Shown: in pieces, positions 35,234-47,121 of the stretch
Layout of the letters: each line of letters starts with the position of its first letter
How positions within the stretch are numbered: position 1 is the first letter of the stretch
Assembly (NCBI RefSeq): GCF_002811945.1
Contig: NZ_NPDX01000001.1
Location: 1,806,501 to 1,870,500, forward strand
DNA: 64,000 bases
Source of the DNA: Leptospira harrisiae
GTDB taxonomy: Bacteria; Spirochaetota; Leptospiria; Leptospirales; Leptospiraceae
Direction: 5' to 3'
Notes under the pieces: model-generated
The model's input: only the letters and a program-made list of their open reading frames with translations
The model's database searches: none
Told to the model about the DNA's origin: nothing
Position numbers and translations under genes: made by a program

Positions 35234-35286
35234 ACCCCGATTGCAAGGATGAAAACCTTGTGTCCTAACCATTAGACGATGGCACC
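35212..35286 (-). tRNA. tRNA-Glu (anticodon TTC)
   Basis: Cloverleaf read on the minus strand: acceptor GGTGCCA / TGGCACT (first pair G-U), D-arm ATCGTCTAATGGTTAGGAC, anticodon stem CAAGG / CCTTG with loop TTTTCAT (anticodon TTC), and T-arm GGGGTTCAATTCCCC. The acceptor end continues ACCA, so CCA appears encoded. It overlaps the 3' end of the convergent TIGR02757 gene. Confidence 0.97.
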
Positions 35287-35322
35287 GTTTCAAGAACGTG
35301 TTTAAGAGTTAAAGGAACTCTG

Positions 35323-35399
<77 letters not shown>

Positions 35400-35410
35400 T
35401 TCTGTAGCCA

Positions 35411-35438
35411 AGAATATCGAACCACCTTTCTCGGTCAA
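35411..35438 (-). promoter_or_regulatory. Candidate sigma-70 promoter for the tRNA pair
   Basis: On the minus strand TTGACC, 16-base spacer, TATTCT, with the tRNA-Lys 5' end 12 bases past the -10. Matches are 5/6 and 4/6 to the consensus. This explains independent tRNA expression rather than read-through from purA. Confidence 0.55.
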
Positions 35439-35476
35439 CAACTACTTAAAAAAAAGATCTACATGCCCTGATTTTT

Positions 35477-37784
<2,308 letters not shown>

Positions 37785-37906
37785 ACCGGGATCTCGATCA
37801 CCCAAGAAGTCAGTTTAGAGAAATCCTGGATTTACGCAATCAATTGTAAAAATCGAATAGACAAATCGAAAGTTTTCAGTAATTTAATGTCGGTTTAGAG
37901 GCATAC

Positions 37907-39922
37907 ATGACAGAAAAAGAAGCCACTTTGGGACGCTGGCATAAAGAATTTTTTGAGAACATCCACTTATTTGTAAAATCGGGACTTAACGAGTCCGAAG
38001 CAAAGTCCATTTTAGAAGAGTTTTTAGTTCTTTCACAAAGCACTCCGAAACCAAAGGTTATGGATATCTTCCAGGAACCTGAACGTTTGGAAGAAATTGG
38101 AGTGTATACAGACATTCGTCCAGAACCTCGCGACTTTATGTTGAAATTTCTCGATCCCATCATGAATAAATTCAAGGTGGAAGGAACAGAAAACCTAAAA
38201 CTCCTTGATGGGGTGATCGGTAAATATCCAGTCACTTTAATTTCAAATCACTTAAGCCATTTGGATGCACCTGCGATCTTTACTTTGCTTTACAATTCAG
38301 GGCCCGAAGGAAGAAAAATTGCAGAGTCACTCGTCTTTATTGCCGGGCGCCTCGCTTTCGAACCCGACTTCACTCGCCTTGGTCTCTATATGTTTGGAAC
38401 ACTTCTAGTTTGTTCCAAAAAGGATATGGCAGATAACCCTTCTCTTTCTGATGTGATGACCAAAATCAATATGCGAGCCTTTCGTAATTCGCAGAAACTC
38501 CAATCTGATGGAAAGGTCATATCCATATTTCCTGAGGGCACACGTTCACGCGATGGAAGGCTTATGCCATTTGTGGACACAGTGTACCATTATGTAGCAA
38601 ACAAAGTGATTCTTCCTATCTCGTTAGAAGGAACAGAAAAAATTCTACCAATTGAAGGGCTCCTGTTTAACCAAGCCGTTGGAAAACTTGTCATCGGCAA
38701 ACCAGTGCTTGTTGGTGAGCTTACCAAAAGAGAAATGGAATCTTTTCCATCTCATATAGAACAAATATCTTTTCCGGGAACAGGAGATAAAAAACAGTTT
38801 ATCATCGATAACCTCGCACTACTCGTTGGGAGCAATCTAAACAAACACAAACACGGAACCTATCGTAACCTTTACAAGGGTGATGTCAGGGAAACCAACC
38901 AACTCATCTCAATCCCTAAAAAACCAGAAGAACATGTGGTCATCATTGGTTCTTCCAATATGTCAGTGGCTTTTGCTTGTGTGATGGCAAATAAAAATGT
39001 AAAAGTCACAATCTACAGTCCTGATTCAGAAATGGTAAAACAAAGTAATGAAGAGAAACGTGATGTAGTCCATTACCCAATCTACAAACTTCCACCAAAT
39101 ATTGAATTCTCTGACAAACCAGAAGTATTAGATTCGGCTACACTTTTTATCCAAGGAACCAACCCATGGGAATTTGATGGAATTTATTCAAAAATCAGAA
39201 CCCATTTACAGAAAAACAAATCTCCGATGGTTAACGTCATCAAAGGATTTACTGGCTCCAAAAAAGGACTCATTCTCGAAGATTTACATGAATTACTGCT
39301 CATCGAAAGAGACCGCCTAGCAGTCGTTTCTGGCGCTTGTTACCCCGACCAAATCATGGAAAGAAAAATTTCAGGATTTGAAATTTCAGCTTTTGAAGAC
39401 TCTCTTATTCCCAAACTAAAGGAACTTCTTACAAACAACTATGTTTTCACTAGAACTGCCATCAATTCTCGGGACACTAAAGGTGTTCAATTAGGTGGAG
39501 CATTAAAAACTGTGTATGCACTAGCGATGGGCCTTGTGGAAGGTTATTTCAAACGAGAATTAGGTGGGAACGTGGATAATACCCTCTTTCATTTAAGCAA
39601 TCGATTCTTTAATGAAATGGTATCCATTGGTGTGTTACTTGGTGGGGATCCGACTACATTTAACGGTCTTTCTGGGATGACAGACTTTATGTTGGCATGT
39701 TTCGGTTCTGACACAAGAGATAGAAAGTACGGATATGATTTAGCTTATGGAACTAGGCCAGAAAAAATCACTAATGGTTTTTATGGTTTAAAGGTATTAC
39801 CCAATTTAATACAACTAGATGAAAAAAGACATCCGATTGTCGCAGCAGCTTACCGAACCGTCATCCAAAATGAGGATTTTGATTTGATTGCTGAAAAATT
39901 ACAGATGCAACTGGCTCGTTAA
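37907..39922 (+). CDS. Acyltransferase fused to glycerol-3-phosphate dehydrogenase-like domain
   Basis: 671 residues in two parts. Residues about 85-330 are a PlsB/PlsC-type acyltransferase: catalytic NHLSHLD at 114-120 (H-x4-D) and FPEGTRSRDGR at 208-218. Residues about 343-670 resemble NAD-dependent GpsA: VVIIGSSNMS in place of GxGxxG, the Lys in NVIKGFTGS (446), the catalytic Lys in LGGALKTVYALAMG (534), and FNGLSGMTDFMLAC. Both catalytic lysines are present, but the dinucleotide-binding glycines are altered. The fusion would link making and acylating glycerol-3-phosphate, the entry to phospholipids; whether the dehydrogenase half is active is uncertain. Confidence 0.9.
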   Translation: MTEKEATLGRWHKEFFENIHLFVKSGLNESEAKSILEEFLVLSQSTPKPKVMDIFQEPERLEEIGVYTDIRPEPRDFMLKFLDPIMNKFKVEGTENLKLLDGVIGKYPVTLISNHLSHLDAPAIFTLLYNSGPEGRKIAESLVFIAGRLAFEPDFTRLGLYMFGTLLVCSKKDMADNPSLSDVMTKINMRAFRNSQKLQSDGKVISIFPEGTRSRDGRLMPFVDTVYHYVANKVILPISLEGTEKILPIEGLLFNQAVGKLVIGKPVLVGELTKREMESFPSHIEQISFPGTGDKKQFIIDNLALLVGSNLNKHKHGTYRNLYKGDVRETNQLISIPKKPEEHVVIIGSSNMSVAFACVMANKNVKVTIYSPDSEMVKQSNEEKRDVVHYPIYKLPPNIEFSDKPEVLDSATLFIQGTNPWEFDGIYSKIRTHLQKNKSPMVNVIKGFTGSKKGLILEDLHELLLIERDRLAVVSGACYPDQIMERKISGFEISAFEDSLIPKLKELLTNNYVFTRTAINSRDTKGVQLGGALKTVYALAMGLVEGYFKRELGGNVDNTLFHLSNRFFNEMVSIGVLLGGDPTTFNGLSGMTDFMLACFGSDTRDRKYGYDLAYGTRPEKITNGFYGLKVLPNLIQLDEKRHPIVAAAYRTVIQNEDFDLIAEKLQMQLAR

Positions 39923-41739
39923 GATTTAGGAAGATACACTTGAAACTCTGTGTGACCGGGTTCGGATTGAAACTGGATCCGGCCGCGGTGTCTTTCTTCC
40001 ACTGATTGTTTCACAATCCCAAGACCTAACCCCGTACCTTCTCCCTTCTCTTTAGTCGTATAAAATGGTTCAAAAACTCTTTTTTGTATAGCAACGGGAA
40101 TTCCCGGACCATTGTCCCGAACTCGAACAACCACTTCTGTTTCTAATTCATCTACTTGGATGGTGAGAGTTCCTTTAAAAGCCATAGCTTGCAATGCATT
40201 GTAAATTAAATTGGTCCAAATTTGGATGAGTTCATCAGGATATCCAGCTAAAACAGGATTTGCATTGTACAAACGAATGCACTCCACCCCAGTTTTCATT
40301 TTGTTTTGGTATAAGGTGAGGACTGTTTCAATGGTATCGACTAAGTTAATATCTGACTTGGCTTCATGTCGGTCAAATCGGCCGTAATTCTTTAAGCTAT
40401 ATACAATTTTGGAAGTTCGTTCGACTGCAAGTCGAATTGATTCCACACTTCTAAGTGTGTTCAACTCAGATAATACTAACTCGAGTAAGGGAGAAAATTT
40501 GAAATGAGATAATAAGTTTTTGTTTTCTAATATAAAATCGGATACACCTAAATCCACAATTCTATCTGCTAAGTCATAAGCGGGTTCAATTTTTAACTCA
40601 ATAAAAATTGCTTCTAAAGATTTTTTGGCTTTTCTCGATTCTGCAAATACGTAAGTTCTCGGTTTGATTGTGAATAACTCAATTACCCAAGAAATAATTT
40701 CATTAATTTCCTTTTCAGAATATTTTGAAAAACACTCTTTGATTTGAAACAGTCGATTCCCAAAATTACCCATCCGATTGTAAATTTGTTCACTAAAAGC
40801 CGAAATGGCCGCCAGAGGGTTATTGATTTCGTGTGCAACACCAGCAACTAACTGACCCAATGTAGCCATTTTTTCTGATAAAATCAATTGATCTTGTGTT
40901 TTCTGTAAATCTTCCAGAATCCGATTTAATTCTTTTGTTCGTTCTTTGACAGCAAATTCCAATGCTTCTTTGTTTTGTTTGGACTCTGTGATATCAATGA
41001 GGATTGCTAGTAAAGTAGGCCTTCCATGATTATTAAGAATTGTGTTTCCAGAAACAACATGACGAATTTCGCCTGATCTAGTTCGAACACTGGCTTCCAT
41101 CCCAGTACTCCAACCTTTTTTTTGGACCTCTTCCAAAAGCCTGGCCCTGTCAAGTTTTGTGATCCATATATTTAATTCGTGAGAAGTTTTTCCGATGATT
41201 TCTTCTCTGGAGAACCCGATGAGCCTACAATATGCTTCGTTGACATCATCATACTTACCCGTTTCCGCATTAGATAAACTAACAGCCGCTGGATTTAATC
41301 GAAATACACTTTCGAATAGTTCTTTTGTAATGACCAACTCACTTTGTAAAACTGCCGCGAGGTATTCCTTTTCCTTGAGCGCTGTGATATTCTGACCTGC
41401 GGAAAGAAGATACTTCCCGTTCTCAACAATACGACCGCTAAAAAGAATGGTGACCGTTGCCCCTGTTTTTGCAACAAGAGGAACCTCCAAATTCAATACA
41501 TACCCATCTCTTTTTAATCCGGCTAAAATATATTCTCTGTCATTGACATTGGAATAGATCCCCAAATCCAAAGTGGATTTGCCGATCACCTCTTCCCGAG
41601 TGCGACCAAGCCAAGTACAATATACTTCATTGGCATCAACATAGAGGCCTGTCTGCATATCTGTCAGTGCCATCCCTATGGGACTTGCACTGAAGGCAGT
41701 GTGCCAAATGGAATCAGATGTCGATAAACTAGGAAGCAT
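39919..41739 (-). CDS. PAS-PAS sensor histidine kinase
   Basis: 606 residues from the ATG. Two PAS domains (about 6-120 and 134-256; both with NEVYC/NEAYC and 'GKST'/'GKTS' motifs), a coiled-coil linker, then an HisKA-like domain with H-box VAHEINNPLAAISAF (phospho-His at about 303). The ATPase domain has N-box NLIYNALQAM, DNGPGIP, FEPFYTTKEKGEGTGLGLGIV. No membrane helices, so it is cytoplasmic. About 100 residues are inserted between the two dimerisation helices. A TTG 14 codons upstream touches the L17 terminator tail and is less likely. No response regulator is adjacent. Confidence 0.92.
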   Translation of the reverse strand: MLPSLSTSDSIWHTAFSASPIGMALTDMQTGLYVDANEVYCTWLGRTREEVIGKSTLDLGIYSNVNDREYILAGLKRDGYVLNLEVPLVAKTGATVTILFSGRIVENGKYLLSAGQNITALKEKEYLAAVLQSELVITKELFESVFRLNPAAVSLSNAETGKYDDVNEAYCRLIGFSREEIIGKTSHELNIWITKLDRARLLEEVQKKGWSTGMEASVRTRSGEIRHVVSGNTILNNHGRPTLLAILIDITESKQNKEALEFAVKERTKELNRILEDLQKTQDQLILSEKMATLGQLVAGVAHEINNPLAAISAFSEQIYNRMGNFGNRLFQIKECFSKYSEKEINEIISWVIELFTIKPRTYVFAESRKAKKSLEAIFIELKIEPAYDLADRIVDLGVSDFILENKNLLSHFKFSPLLELVLSELNTLRSVESIRLAVERTSKIVYSLKNYGRFDRHEAKSDINLVDTIETVLTLYQNKMKTGVECIRLYNANPVLAGYPDELIQIWTNLIYNALQAMAFKGTLTIQVDELETEVVVRVRDNGPGIPVAIQKRVFEPFYTTKEKGEGTGLGLGIVKQSVEERHRGRIQFQSEPGHTEFQVYLPKS

Positions 41740-41781
41740 GTTGGGAATGTCGAATTTAATAGGAAAACTAAACGAATGCAA

Positions 41782-41815
41782 TAAAAAAAAAGCCCACTCA
41801 TACTTGAGTAGGCTT
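41782..41815 (-). terminator. Intrinsic terminator after rplQ
   Basis: On the minus strand AAGCCTACTCA pairs with TGAGTGGGCTT (11 bp, one G-U) with a 4-base loop, followed by an uninterrupted run of nine T. It ends the S10-spc-alpha super-operon 30 bases after the rplQ stop. Confidence 0.93.
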
Positions 41816-41844
41816 CTTTCTCCAAAATAGGAAATAAACTTCGC

Positions 41845-42360
41845 CTATTTAGCTGCGACTTTTTCCTTTTTTGCCTTTTTCGGTTTTTCTTCTTTTTTAA
41901 CAGGTTTCTTTTCTTCGCGTTTTGCTTTTGTTTCCGCTTTTAACTCATCTTGAGTTTTGCGGTCAACAAGTTCCAAAATTCCCATTGCCGTGTTGTCAGA
42001 AGGCCGGTTTACCAAACGAATGATTCGTGTGTATCCACCCACTCTTTCCGCATAACGGTTAGCAAGATCTTTCAAAAGTTTTGTTACGATTTCTTGGTCA
42101 CCAAGGTGGCTATAAAGATACCTTGTGTTATGTAAAATCGCAGCATTTTTCTTTTGTTCATCAAGATTTGCTAAATTAGCATCTAAATTGCGTTTTGCTC
42201 TAGTAATGATTCGTTCTGCATAAGAACGAGCCACTTTTAACTTCGCAACAGAAGATTCAATTCTTTCGTGGCGAAGTAAAGAGATTACCATATTTTGAAT
42301 CATAGCTTTTCTATGATCTGCGGATCTATTGAGTTGTTTAACTTTATTACGTTTATTCAT
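41845..42360 (-). CDS. rplQ: 50S ribosomal protein L17
   Basis: 171 residues. The L17 core (about 1-120) begins [20 protein letters not shown], with [11 protein letters not shown] and [24 protein letters not shown] lysine-rich tail of about 50 residues ([20 protein letters not shown]) is beyond the usual length of about 120. L17 is a large-subunit protein near the exit tunnel. Last gene of the alpha segment, 1 base after rpoA. Confidence 0.97.
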   Translation of the reverse strand: MNKRNKVKQLNRSADHRKAMIQNMVISLLRHERIESSVAKLKVARSYAERIITRAKRNLDANLANLDEQKKNAAILHNTRYLYSHLGDQEIVTKLLKDLANRYAERVGGYTRIIRLVNRPSDNTAMGILELVDRKTQDELKAETKAKREEKKPVKKEEKPKKAKKEKVAAK

Positions 42361-42361
42361 C

Positions 42362-43339
42362 TTAAAAATCTCTCATACCGAACGAAAGTCCCATAGAGGA
42401 AAGTTTTGCTTTTAACTCTTGTAAACTTTGTTCGCTGAAATGTTTTGATTTAGTCATTTCGTCTTCTGATCTCTTAACGAGTTCACCAATGAAGTCGATT
42501 TCCAAACTGCGAAGAACATTTGTAGAACGAACCGATAGTTCTAATTCTTCTACGTGTTTTGATAAAGCAGCTTTTAGTTTTTCATCAGCTTCATCCAACT
42601 CTTCTTCTTCTTCTTCAATTTCTTCTTCAAAATTAATGAAAACAGTTAGGTGATCTTTTAGGATTTTTGCTGCTTGTGCCACTGCGTCTTCTGGAGAAAC
42701 AGATCCATCAGTCCAAACTTCCATAGTGAGTTTTTCGTAATCAGATCTTTGTGCAACACGAGTTTCTGAAACTTCAAACAATACCTTTTGGATTGGTGAA
42801 AAAATAGAATCGATTGGGATTGTTCCCAAAACTTCAATGTCTTTCTTTTTATCTTCAGCAGGAACGTAACCACGTCCCCGTTGGATTTCCAAATCCATAA
42901 TCAAATTTGCATCCTCATTAAGAGTAGCAATATGAAGGTCTGGATTCATGATTTCAATCGAAGAATCAACAGCCAAGTCAGCAGCACGGAAGTAACCAGC
43001 ACCTTTTAGCTCTAAGTGGATTACTTTACTTGCTTCTTTGTCTTCAGGCTCGTATTTGATTCGAACTTGTTTTAAGTTAAGAATGATACGAGTTACGTCT
43101 TCGGCTACACCTTCAATATAGGAAAACTCGTGAGAGACACCTTCGATACGAATCGCGGAAATTGCTGCACCTTCAATAGATGACATGAGCGTACGACGAA
43201 GGGAGTTACCGATCGTAGTACCTATTCCTCTTTCGAAAGGTTCTGCAACAAACTTACCGTAATTTGGTGTATTCACATCAGTAGTGAATTCGATTTTTTT
43301 GGGTCTTTTAAAACCTTTTAATAAATTCTTTGGAGACAA
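42362..43339 (-). CDS. rpoA: RNA polymerase alpha subunit
   Basis: 325 residues. N-terminal dimerisation domain: [49 protein letters not shown]. An acidic linker ([18 protein letters not shown]) at about residues 235-253 precedes the C-terminal domain with [18 protein letters not shown], the DNA/activator-binding helix-hairpin. Assembles the polymerase core. Sits between rpsD and rplQ as in most bacteria; the linker is more acidic than usual. Confidence 0.97.
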   Translation of the reverse strand: MSPKNLLKGFKRPKKIEFTTDVNTPNYGKFVAEPFERGIGTTIGNSLRRTLMSSIEGAAISAIRIEGVSHEFSYIEGVAEDVTRIILNLKQVRIKYEPEDKEASKVIHLELKGAGYFRAADLAVDSSIEIMNPDLHIATLNEDANLIMDLEIQRGRGYVPAEDKKKDIEVLGTIPIDSIFSPIQKVLFEVSETRVAQRSDYEKLTMEVWTDGSVSPEDAVAQAAKILKDHLTVFINFEEEIEEEEEELDEADEKLKAALSKHVEELELSVRSTNVLRSLEIDFIGELVKRSEDEMTKSKHFSEQSLQELKAKLSSMGLSFGMRDF

Positions 43340-43364
43340 TGTCGTATCCTTCTTCTCTAAATTC

Positions 43365-43997
43365 TTACTTCGAGTACAACTCTACGATTACCTGTTCTTT
43401 CACAGGGATATCAATATGTTCTCTTGTTGGAAGTGAAGTCACTTCTCCTGAGAACTTGGTATAATCCACACTGACCCAAGAAGCAGTACGATTGATTGCT
43501 TGAGCTAGTTTGATATTTTCTTCGATAAACGCGGATTTTTGGAACTTCTCACGAATTTCGATTTTATCACCAACATTCACACGATAAGAACAAATGTCCA
43601 CTCGGTGGCCATTCACAAGAATGTGTCTATGTGCAACGAAGTTACGAGCTTGTCTTCGAGTCACAGCAAAACCCATACGATAAAGAACGTTATCCAATCT
43701 TCTTTCGAGGAATTGGAGTAAGTTCTCACCAGGAATCCCTGGAGTGTGAGATGCTTCTTCGAAGTATCTACGGAATTGTTTTTCTAAAACTCCGTATGCG
43801 CGTTTTACTTTTTGTTTTTCACGAAGCTGAGCTCCGTATTCAGTAATCTTTCCTTTTTTCTTAGGAGGAAGACCTGGTGGGTACTTTCTCTTTTCTAGGG
43901 AAGATTTTTCTTTATGTAAAGTATGACTATTTTTGAGAAAGAGGTTAAGTCCCTCTCTTCTCATCAATTTAACAACTGGACCTCGGTAACGTGCCAT
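43365..43997 (-). CDS. rpsD: 30S ribosomal protein S4
   Basis: 210 residues. [22 protein letters not shown] start, [15 protein letters not shown], and the S4 RNA-binding domain [34 protein letters not shown] primary 16S rRNA binder that often autoregulates the alpha operon; the zinc-cysteine form of the N-terminus is absent. Confidence 0.97.
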   Translation of the reverse strand: MARYRGPVVKLMRREGLNLFLKNSHTLHKEKSSLEKRKYPPGLPPKKKGKITEYGAQLREKQKVKRAYGVLEKQFRRYFEEASHTPGIPGENLLQFLERRLDNVLYRMGFAVTRRQARNFVAHRHILVNGHRVDICSYRVNVGDKIEIREKFQKSAFIEENIKLAQAINRTASWVSVDYTKFSGEVTSLPTREHIDIPVKEQVIVELYSK

Positions 43998-44006
43998 ATC
44001 TAATTC

Positions 44007-44420
44007 CTACACCCTTCTTCTTTTGCGTGGTCGGCACCCATTGTGAGGGAGCGGAGTTACGTCTTTAATGAGTTTGATTGAAATTCCTTTCGTAGTTAAA
44101 GAACGAATGGCAGACTCACGTCCAATTCCTGGACCTGAAACCATTACATCAACTTCAGAAAGACCAGCAGCTTCGATTGCTTTTTCAGCTGCATTTGTAG
44201 CGGCAACTTGTGCTGCATACGGAGTGGATTTTTTGGATCCACGAAATCCCATCATTCCGGAAGAAGACCAAGAAAGAACGTTTCCGGCCATATCGGTAAT
44301 CGATACAATTGTATTGTTAAACGAAGCTTGGATATAAACCTTTCCTCGTGGAACGTTTTTCTTTTCTTTTTTCTTAACCTTTTTGGTATCTTTTTTATTC
44401 TTTGCGTCTTTTTCAGCCAT
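44007..44420 (-). CDS. rpsK: 30S ribosomal protein S11
   Basis: 137 residues. Core [43 protein letters not shown] and the basic end [15 protein letters not shown]. The N-terminus has an added Lys-rich stretch of about 20 residues ([17 protein letters not shown]). S11 forms the platform of the small subunit with S6/S18. Confidence 0.97.
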   Translation of the reverse strand: MAEKDAKNKKDTKKVKKKEKKNVPRGKVYIQASFNNTIVSITDMAGNVLSWSSSGMMGFRGSKKSTPYAAQVAATNAAEKAIEAAGLSEVDVMVSGPGIGRESAIRSLTTKGISIKLIKDVTPLPHNGCRPRKRRRV

Positions 44421-44431
44421 GGATTAGTCCT

Positions 44432-44809
44432 CTACTTAGTAGCCTTTTTCTTATTGGCTACAGTCTTCTTGACTCCCTTACGGGTTCTTGCATTGGTTCT
44501 TGTTCTTTGTCCGTTGACTGGAAGACCACGTCTATGACGGAAACCTCTATAACAACCCACATCCATCAATCGTTTGATGTTTAGGTTGACTTCGGAACGA
44601 AGATCACCTTCTACCTGGTATGATTCTTCAATGACTCTTCGGATCGCGGCTTCTTGTTCGTCCGAAAGGTCCTTCACCCTGATAGATTCGTCAATCCCTG
44701 CTTTTTTCAGGATATTTTGAGAGGAAGTCTTACCAATACCAAATACGTATGTAAGACCGATCACTATTCTTTTGTTTGATGGTAAATCAACACCCGCGAT
44801 ACGTGCCAT
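44432..44809 (-). CDS. rpsM: 30S ribosomal protein S13
   Basis: 125 residues. [21 protein letters not shown], helix-two-turn-helix, and the C-terminal [22 protein letters not shown]. Located at the head of the 30S subunit, contacts the 50S. Spaced 6 bases after rpmJ. Confidence 0.97.
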   Translation of the reverse strand: MARIAGVDLPSNKRIVIGLTYVFGIGKTSSQNILKKAGIDESIRVKDLSDEQEAAIRRVIEESYQVEGDLRSEVNLNIKRLMDVGCYRGFRHRRGLPVNGQRTRTNARTRKGVKKTVANKKKATK

Positions 44810-44815
44810 ATCTTT

Positions 44816-44929
44816 CTATCTTTGCCTTTGTTTGTGTTTTGGGTTCGTGCAAATCACTCGGATTACACCTTTTCTGCGAATGACTTTGCATTCAGGACAG
44901 ATTTTTTTAACTGATGCTCTAACTTTCAT
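44816..44929 (-). CDS. rpmJ: 50S ribosomal protein L36
   Basis: A 37-residue gene too short for ordinary ORF thresholds, read directly from the minus strand. It begins [20 protein letters not shown] and ends [12 protein letters not shown]. Cys11, Cys14, Cys27 and His32 form the zinc-ribbon of the C+ type L36. ATG start, TAG stop, 9 bases after infA; followed by rpsM 6 bases later, the conserved bacterial order. Confidence 0.97.
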   Translation of the reverse strand: MKVRASVKKICPECKVIRRKGVIRVICTNPKHKQRQR

Positions 44930-44938
44930 TATAGTTCC

Positions 44939-45157
44939 CTATTTCTTTCTGTAAGTAATGCGGCCCTTGGTTAAGTCATAAGGTGAAAGTTCCACAGTGA
45001 CTTTGTCTCCAGGTAAAATACGAATGTAATGCATACGCATCTTTCCTGAGATGTGTGCTAAAACCTTGTGACCATTTTCTAGTTCCACACGGAACATAGC
45101 GTTCGGTAACGGTTCGAGAACAGTTCCGTCAATCGTGATTGCTTCTTCCTTAGCCAG
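44939..45157 (-). CDS. infA: Translation initiation factor IF-1, apparent CTG start
   Basis: 72 residues, exactly the usual length: (M)[38 protein letters not shown] and [20 protein letters not shown]-fold factor that binds the ribosomal A site with IF2/IF3. No ATG, GTG or TTG fits: an in-frame TAG lies two codons before the codon at the expected initiator position, which is CTG. AGGAG is centred 7 bases upstream. It follows adk by 13 bases. Either a real CUG start or a base error at one position would explain this. Confidence 0.95.
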   Translation of the reverse strand: MAKEEAITIDGTVLEPLPNAMFRVELENGHKVLAHISGKMRMHYIRILPGDKVTVELSPYDLTKGRITYRKK

Positions 45158-45170
45158 GGTCTATCTCCTA

Positions 45171-45731
45171 CTAGATCGATTTTAAAATAGTGTTAGTGAT
45201 TTCTTCCATACTTCCCAAACCATTGATTTGCCGAAGGATCCCAGAGTCTTTATAAAAGTCTATCAGGGGCAACGTCTTGGTGTTGTAAGTATGCAGACGG
45301 TTTTTGATGGTCTCTTCGTTGTCATCCGAGCGTCCTTCTTTGATCGCTCTACCTAGCAACCGTTTGACGAGTTCTTCGTCAGGAACGTCTAGGTTGACAA
45401 CGGAGTCGAGCTCCATGTGAAGCTCTTTGAGGATTTCCGAGAGAGCCTTTGCTTGCTCCACCGTCCTAGGAAATCCATCCAGTATGAATCCATTTGCACA
45501 ATCAGATTCGACCAATCGGTCGCGAATTATGCCTATAACGACAGCATCTGGAACAAGGTCTCCAGCGTCCATATATTTTTTTGCTTCTATCCCCATTGGG
45601 GTTCCGTTTTTTACGGCAGCACGGAGGATATCTCCAGTAGAGATCTGTGGAATTTGGTATTTCTCTTTGATGATGTCAGCTTGGGTCCCTTTTCCAGCAC
45701 CTGGGGGCCCCATAAATATGAGTCTCTTCAT
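45171..45731 (-). CDS. adk: Adenylate kinase
   Basis: 186 residues, short form without the LID insertion. P-loop [10 protein letters not shown] at about 7-16, [28 protein letters not shown] and [15 protein letters not shown] (short LID). Interconverts ATP+AMP and 2 ADP. Located between secY and infA as usual. Confidence 0.97.
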   Translation of the reverse strand: MKRLIFMGPPGAGKGTQADIIKEKYQIPQISTGDILRAAVKNGTPMGIEAKKYMDAGDLVPDAVVIGIIRDRLVESDCANGFILDGFPRTVEQAKALSEILKELHMELDSVVNLDVPDEELVKRLLGRAIKEGRSDDNEETIKNRLHTYNTKTLPLIDFYKDSGILRQINGLGSMEEITNTILKSI

Positions 45732-45734
45732 TCG

Positions 45735-47114
45735 TTACACTCTTCCCTTGATTTTCGTCTTCTTCATGAATCCTTCGTAATTTCTCATAAGAAGTTGTGC
45801 TTCGATTTGTTTCAATGTTTCGAGAGCTACACCCACCATAATGAGAAGTGAAGTTCCTCCGAATGTATACACCAAAGTTCCCCCACCGGTATTAGAACCG
45901 AGGTTTAGAAACTTGATGATAAGATACGGAGCAAGAGCAAGACCAGCAAGGAAAAGAGCACCTGGAAGGGTGATTCGATTCAAGATTTTCTCGATCATAT
46001 CTTTGGTTTGGTTACCAGGGCGTACTCCCGGAATAAACCCACCATATTTTCTAAGATTATCAGCTAACTCTTGTGGGTTGAACTGAATTGCCGTATAAAA
46101 ATATGCGAAGAAGATGATTAGAGATGTATAAATCACATAGTAAAAAAGGGCGTGATACCAAATCTGTGAAAATGGATTAAAATAATCCATAATCACCGCC
46201 CAACCCGCCCACTGGCCACCCTTAGAGGACAACCACTGAACAATCGTTTGTGGAAAAAGGATGAGAGAAGATGCGAAGATAATTGGCATTACGTTGGCAC
46301 TGTTCACTTTGAAAGGAATGGATTGGCTACGTGCCTGAACCATCTTTCTTCCCACCATTTGTTTTCCGTAATTTAAAGGAACCCGGCGTACGCCTTGGGT
46401 TAAAATCACCGTTAAGGCAATGAGAACAATAAAAATGATAATAAGGATAAGGATGCTAAGAGCATCTGAAGTATCAGAAGTAAACATTGCGATGAGTGCT
46501 TCTGGCATACGACCAATGATACCAGCAAAGATAATGAGTGAAATTCCATTACCAATCCCACGTTCTGTGATCTGTTCCCCAAGCCAAATCAGAAGGACAG
46601 TTCCCGTAGTGATGGATAACATCGCAATCGGTAAAAAATATCCTTCTACAGATGGGTTGATAAGCCCTGGGTATTTTGCTTGCGCAGTTCCCGATCCAGT
46701 AGACCAAGAATTTGCAAGTTGGATCACAGCAAGAGATTGGATTGCACAAAGGATAAGAGTTCCGTACTTAGTGTACTGCTGGATCTTCTTTCTACCTTCT
46801 TCCCCTTCTTTTTGCATTTTTTGCAAACTAGGGATGAGAACCATCACAAGTTGCATAATGATCGAAGAAGAGATATAAGGCATAATCCCTAGTGCAAAAA
46901 TAGAAAATTTTAAAAGAGCACCACCCGCAAACAAATCTACCATTCCGAGGAAACCTTCACTCGGATCGGCAGTAATGCCCGTCACAATCAAACTGTTAAT
47001 ACCAGGAATGGTCACGTGAGTTCCCATTCTGAAAAGTAACAACATACCTATCGTAAATAGGATTTTAGATCTTAATTCCGGGATTCGAAAGATGTTAGCG
47101 ATGGTTTGAAACAT
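45735..47114 (-). CDS. secY: Protein translocase subunit SecY
   Basis: 459 residues with ten membrane helices. Family blocks: [50 protein letters not shown] and [19 protein letters not shown]. Forms the SecYEG channel. Its N-terminus is 7 bases after rplO. The C-terminal tail is short and basic (KKTKIKGRV). Confidence 0.97.
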   Translation of the reverse strand: MFQTIANIFRIPELRSKILFTIGMLLLFRMGTHVTIPGINSLIVTGITADPSEGFLGMVDLFAGGALLKFSIFALGIMPYISSSIIMQLVMVLIPSLQKMQKEGEEGRKKIQQYTKYGTLILCAIQSLAVIQLANSWSTGSGTAQAKYPGLINPSVEGYFLPIAMLSITTGTVLLIWLGEQITERGIGNGISLIIFAGIIGRMPEALIAMFTSDTSDALSILILIIIFIVLIALTVILTQGVRRVPLNYGKQMVGRKMVQARSQSIPFKVNSANVMPIIFASSLILFPQTIVQWLSSKGGQWAGWAVIMDYFNPFSQIWYHALFYYVIYTSLIIFFAYFYTAIQFNPQELADNLRKYGGFIPGVRPGNQTKDMIEKILNRITLPGALFLAGLALAPYLIIKFLNLGSNTGGGTLVYTFGGTSLLIMVGVALETLKQIEAQLLMRNYEGFMKKTKIKGRV

Positions 47115-47121
47115 AGGTTAT

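Noticed and set aside
35459..35476. Possible purA terminator in the A/T-rich stretch between purA and the tRNA genes
   Set aside because: There is a T-run on the minus strand but no stable stem in front of it.
41739..41781. TTG start for the histidine kinase 14 codons upstream
   Set aside because: It would begin at the last bases of the rplQ terminator T-tract, leaving no room for a ribosome-binding site; the ATG at 41739 still precedes the first PAS domain.
44208..44537. Plus-strand open frame of 109 codons opposite rpsK and rpsM
   Set aside because: It lies entirely antisense to conserved ribosomal protein genes; hydrophobic composition comes from Lys-rich codons read backwards.
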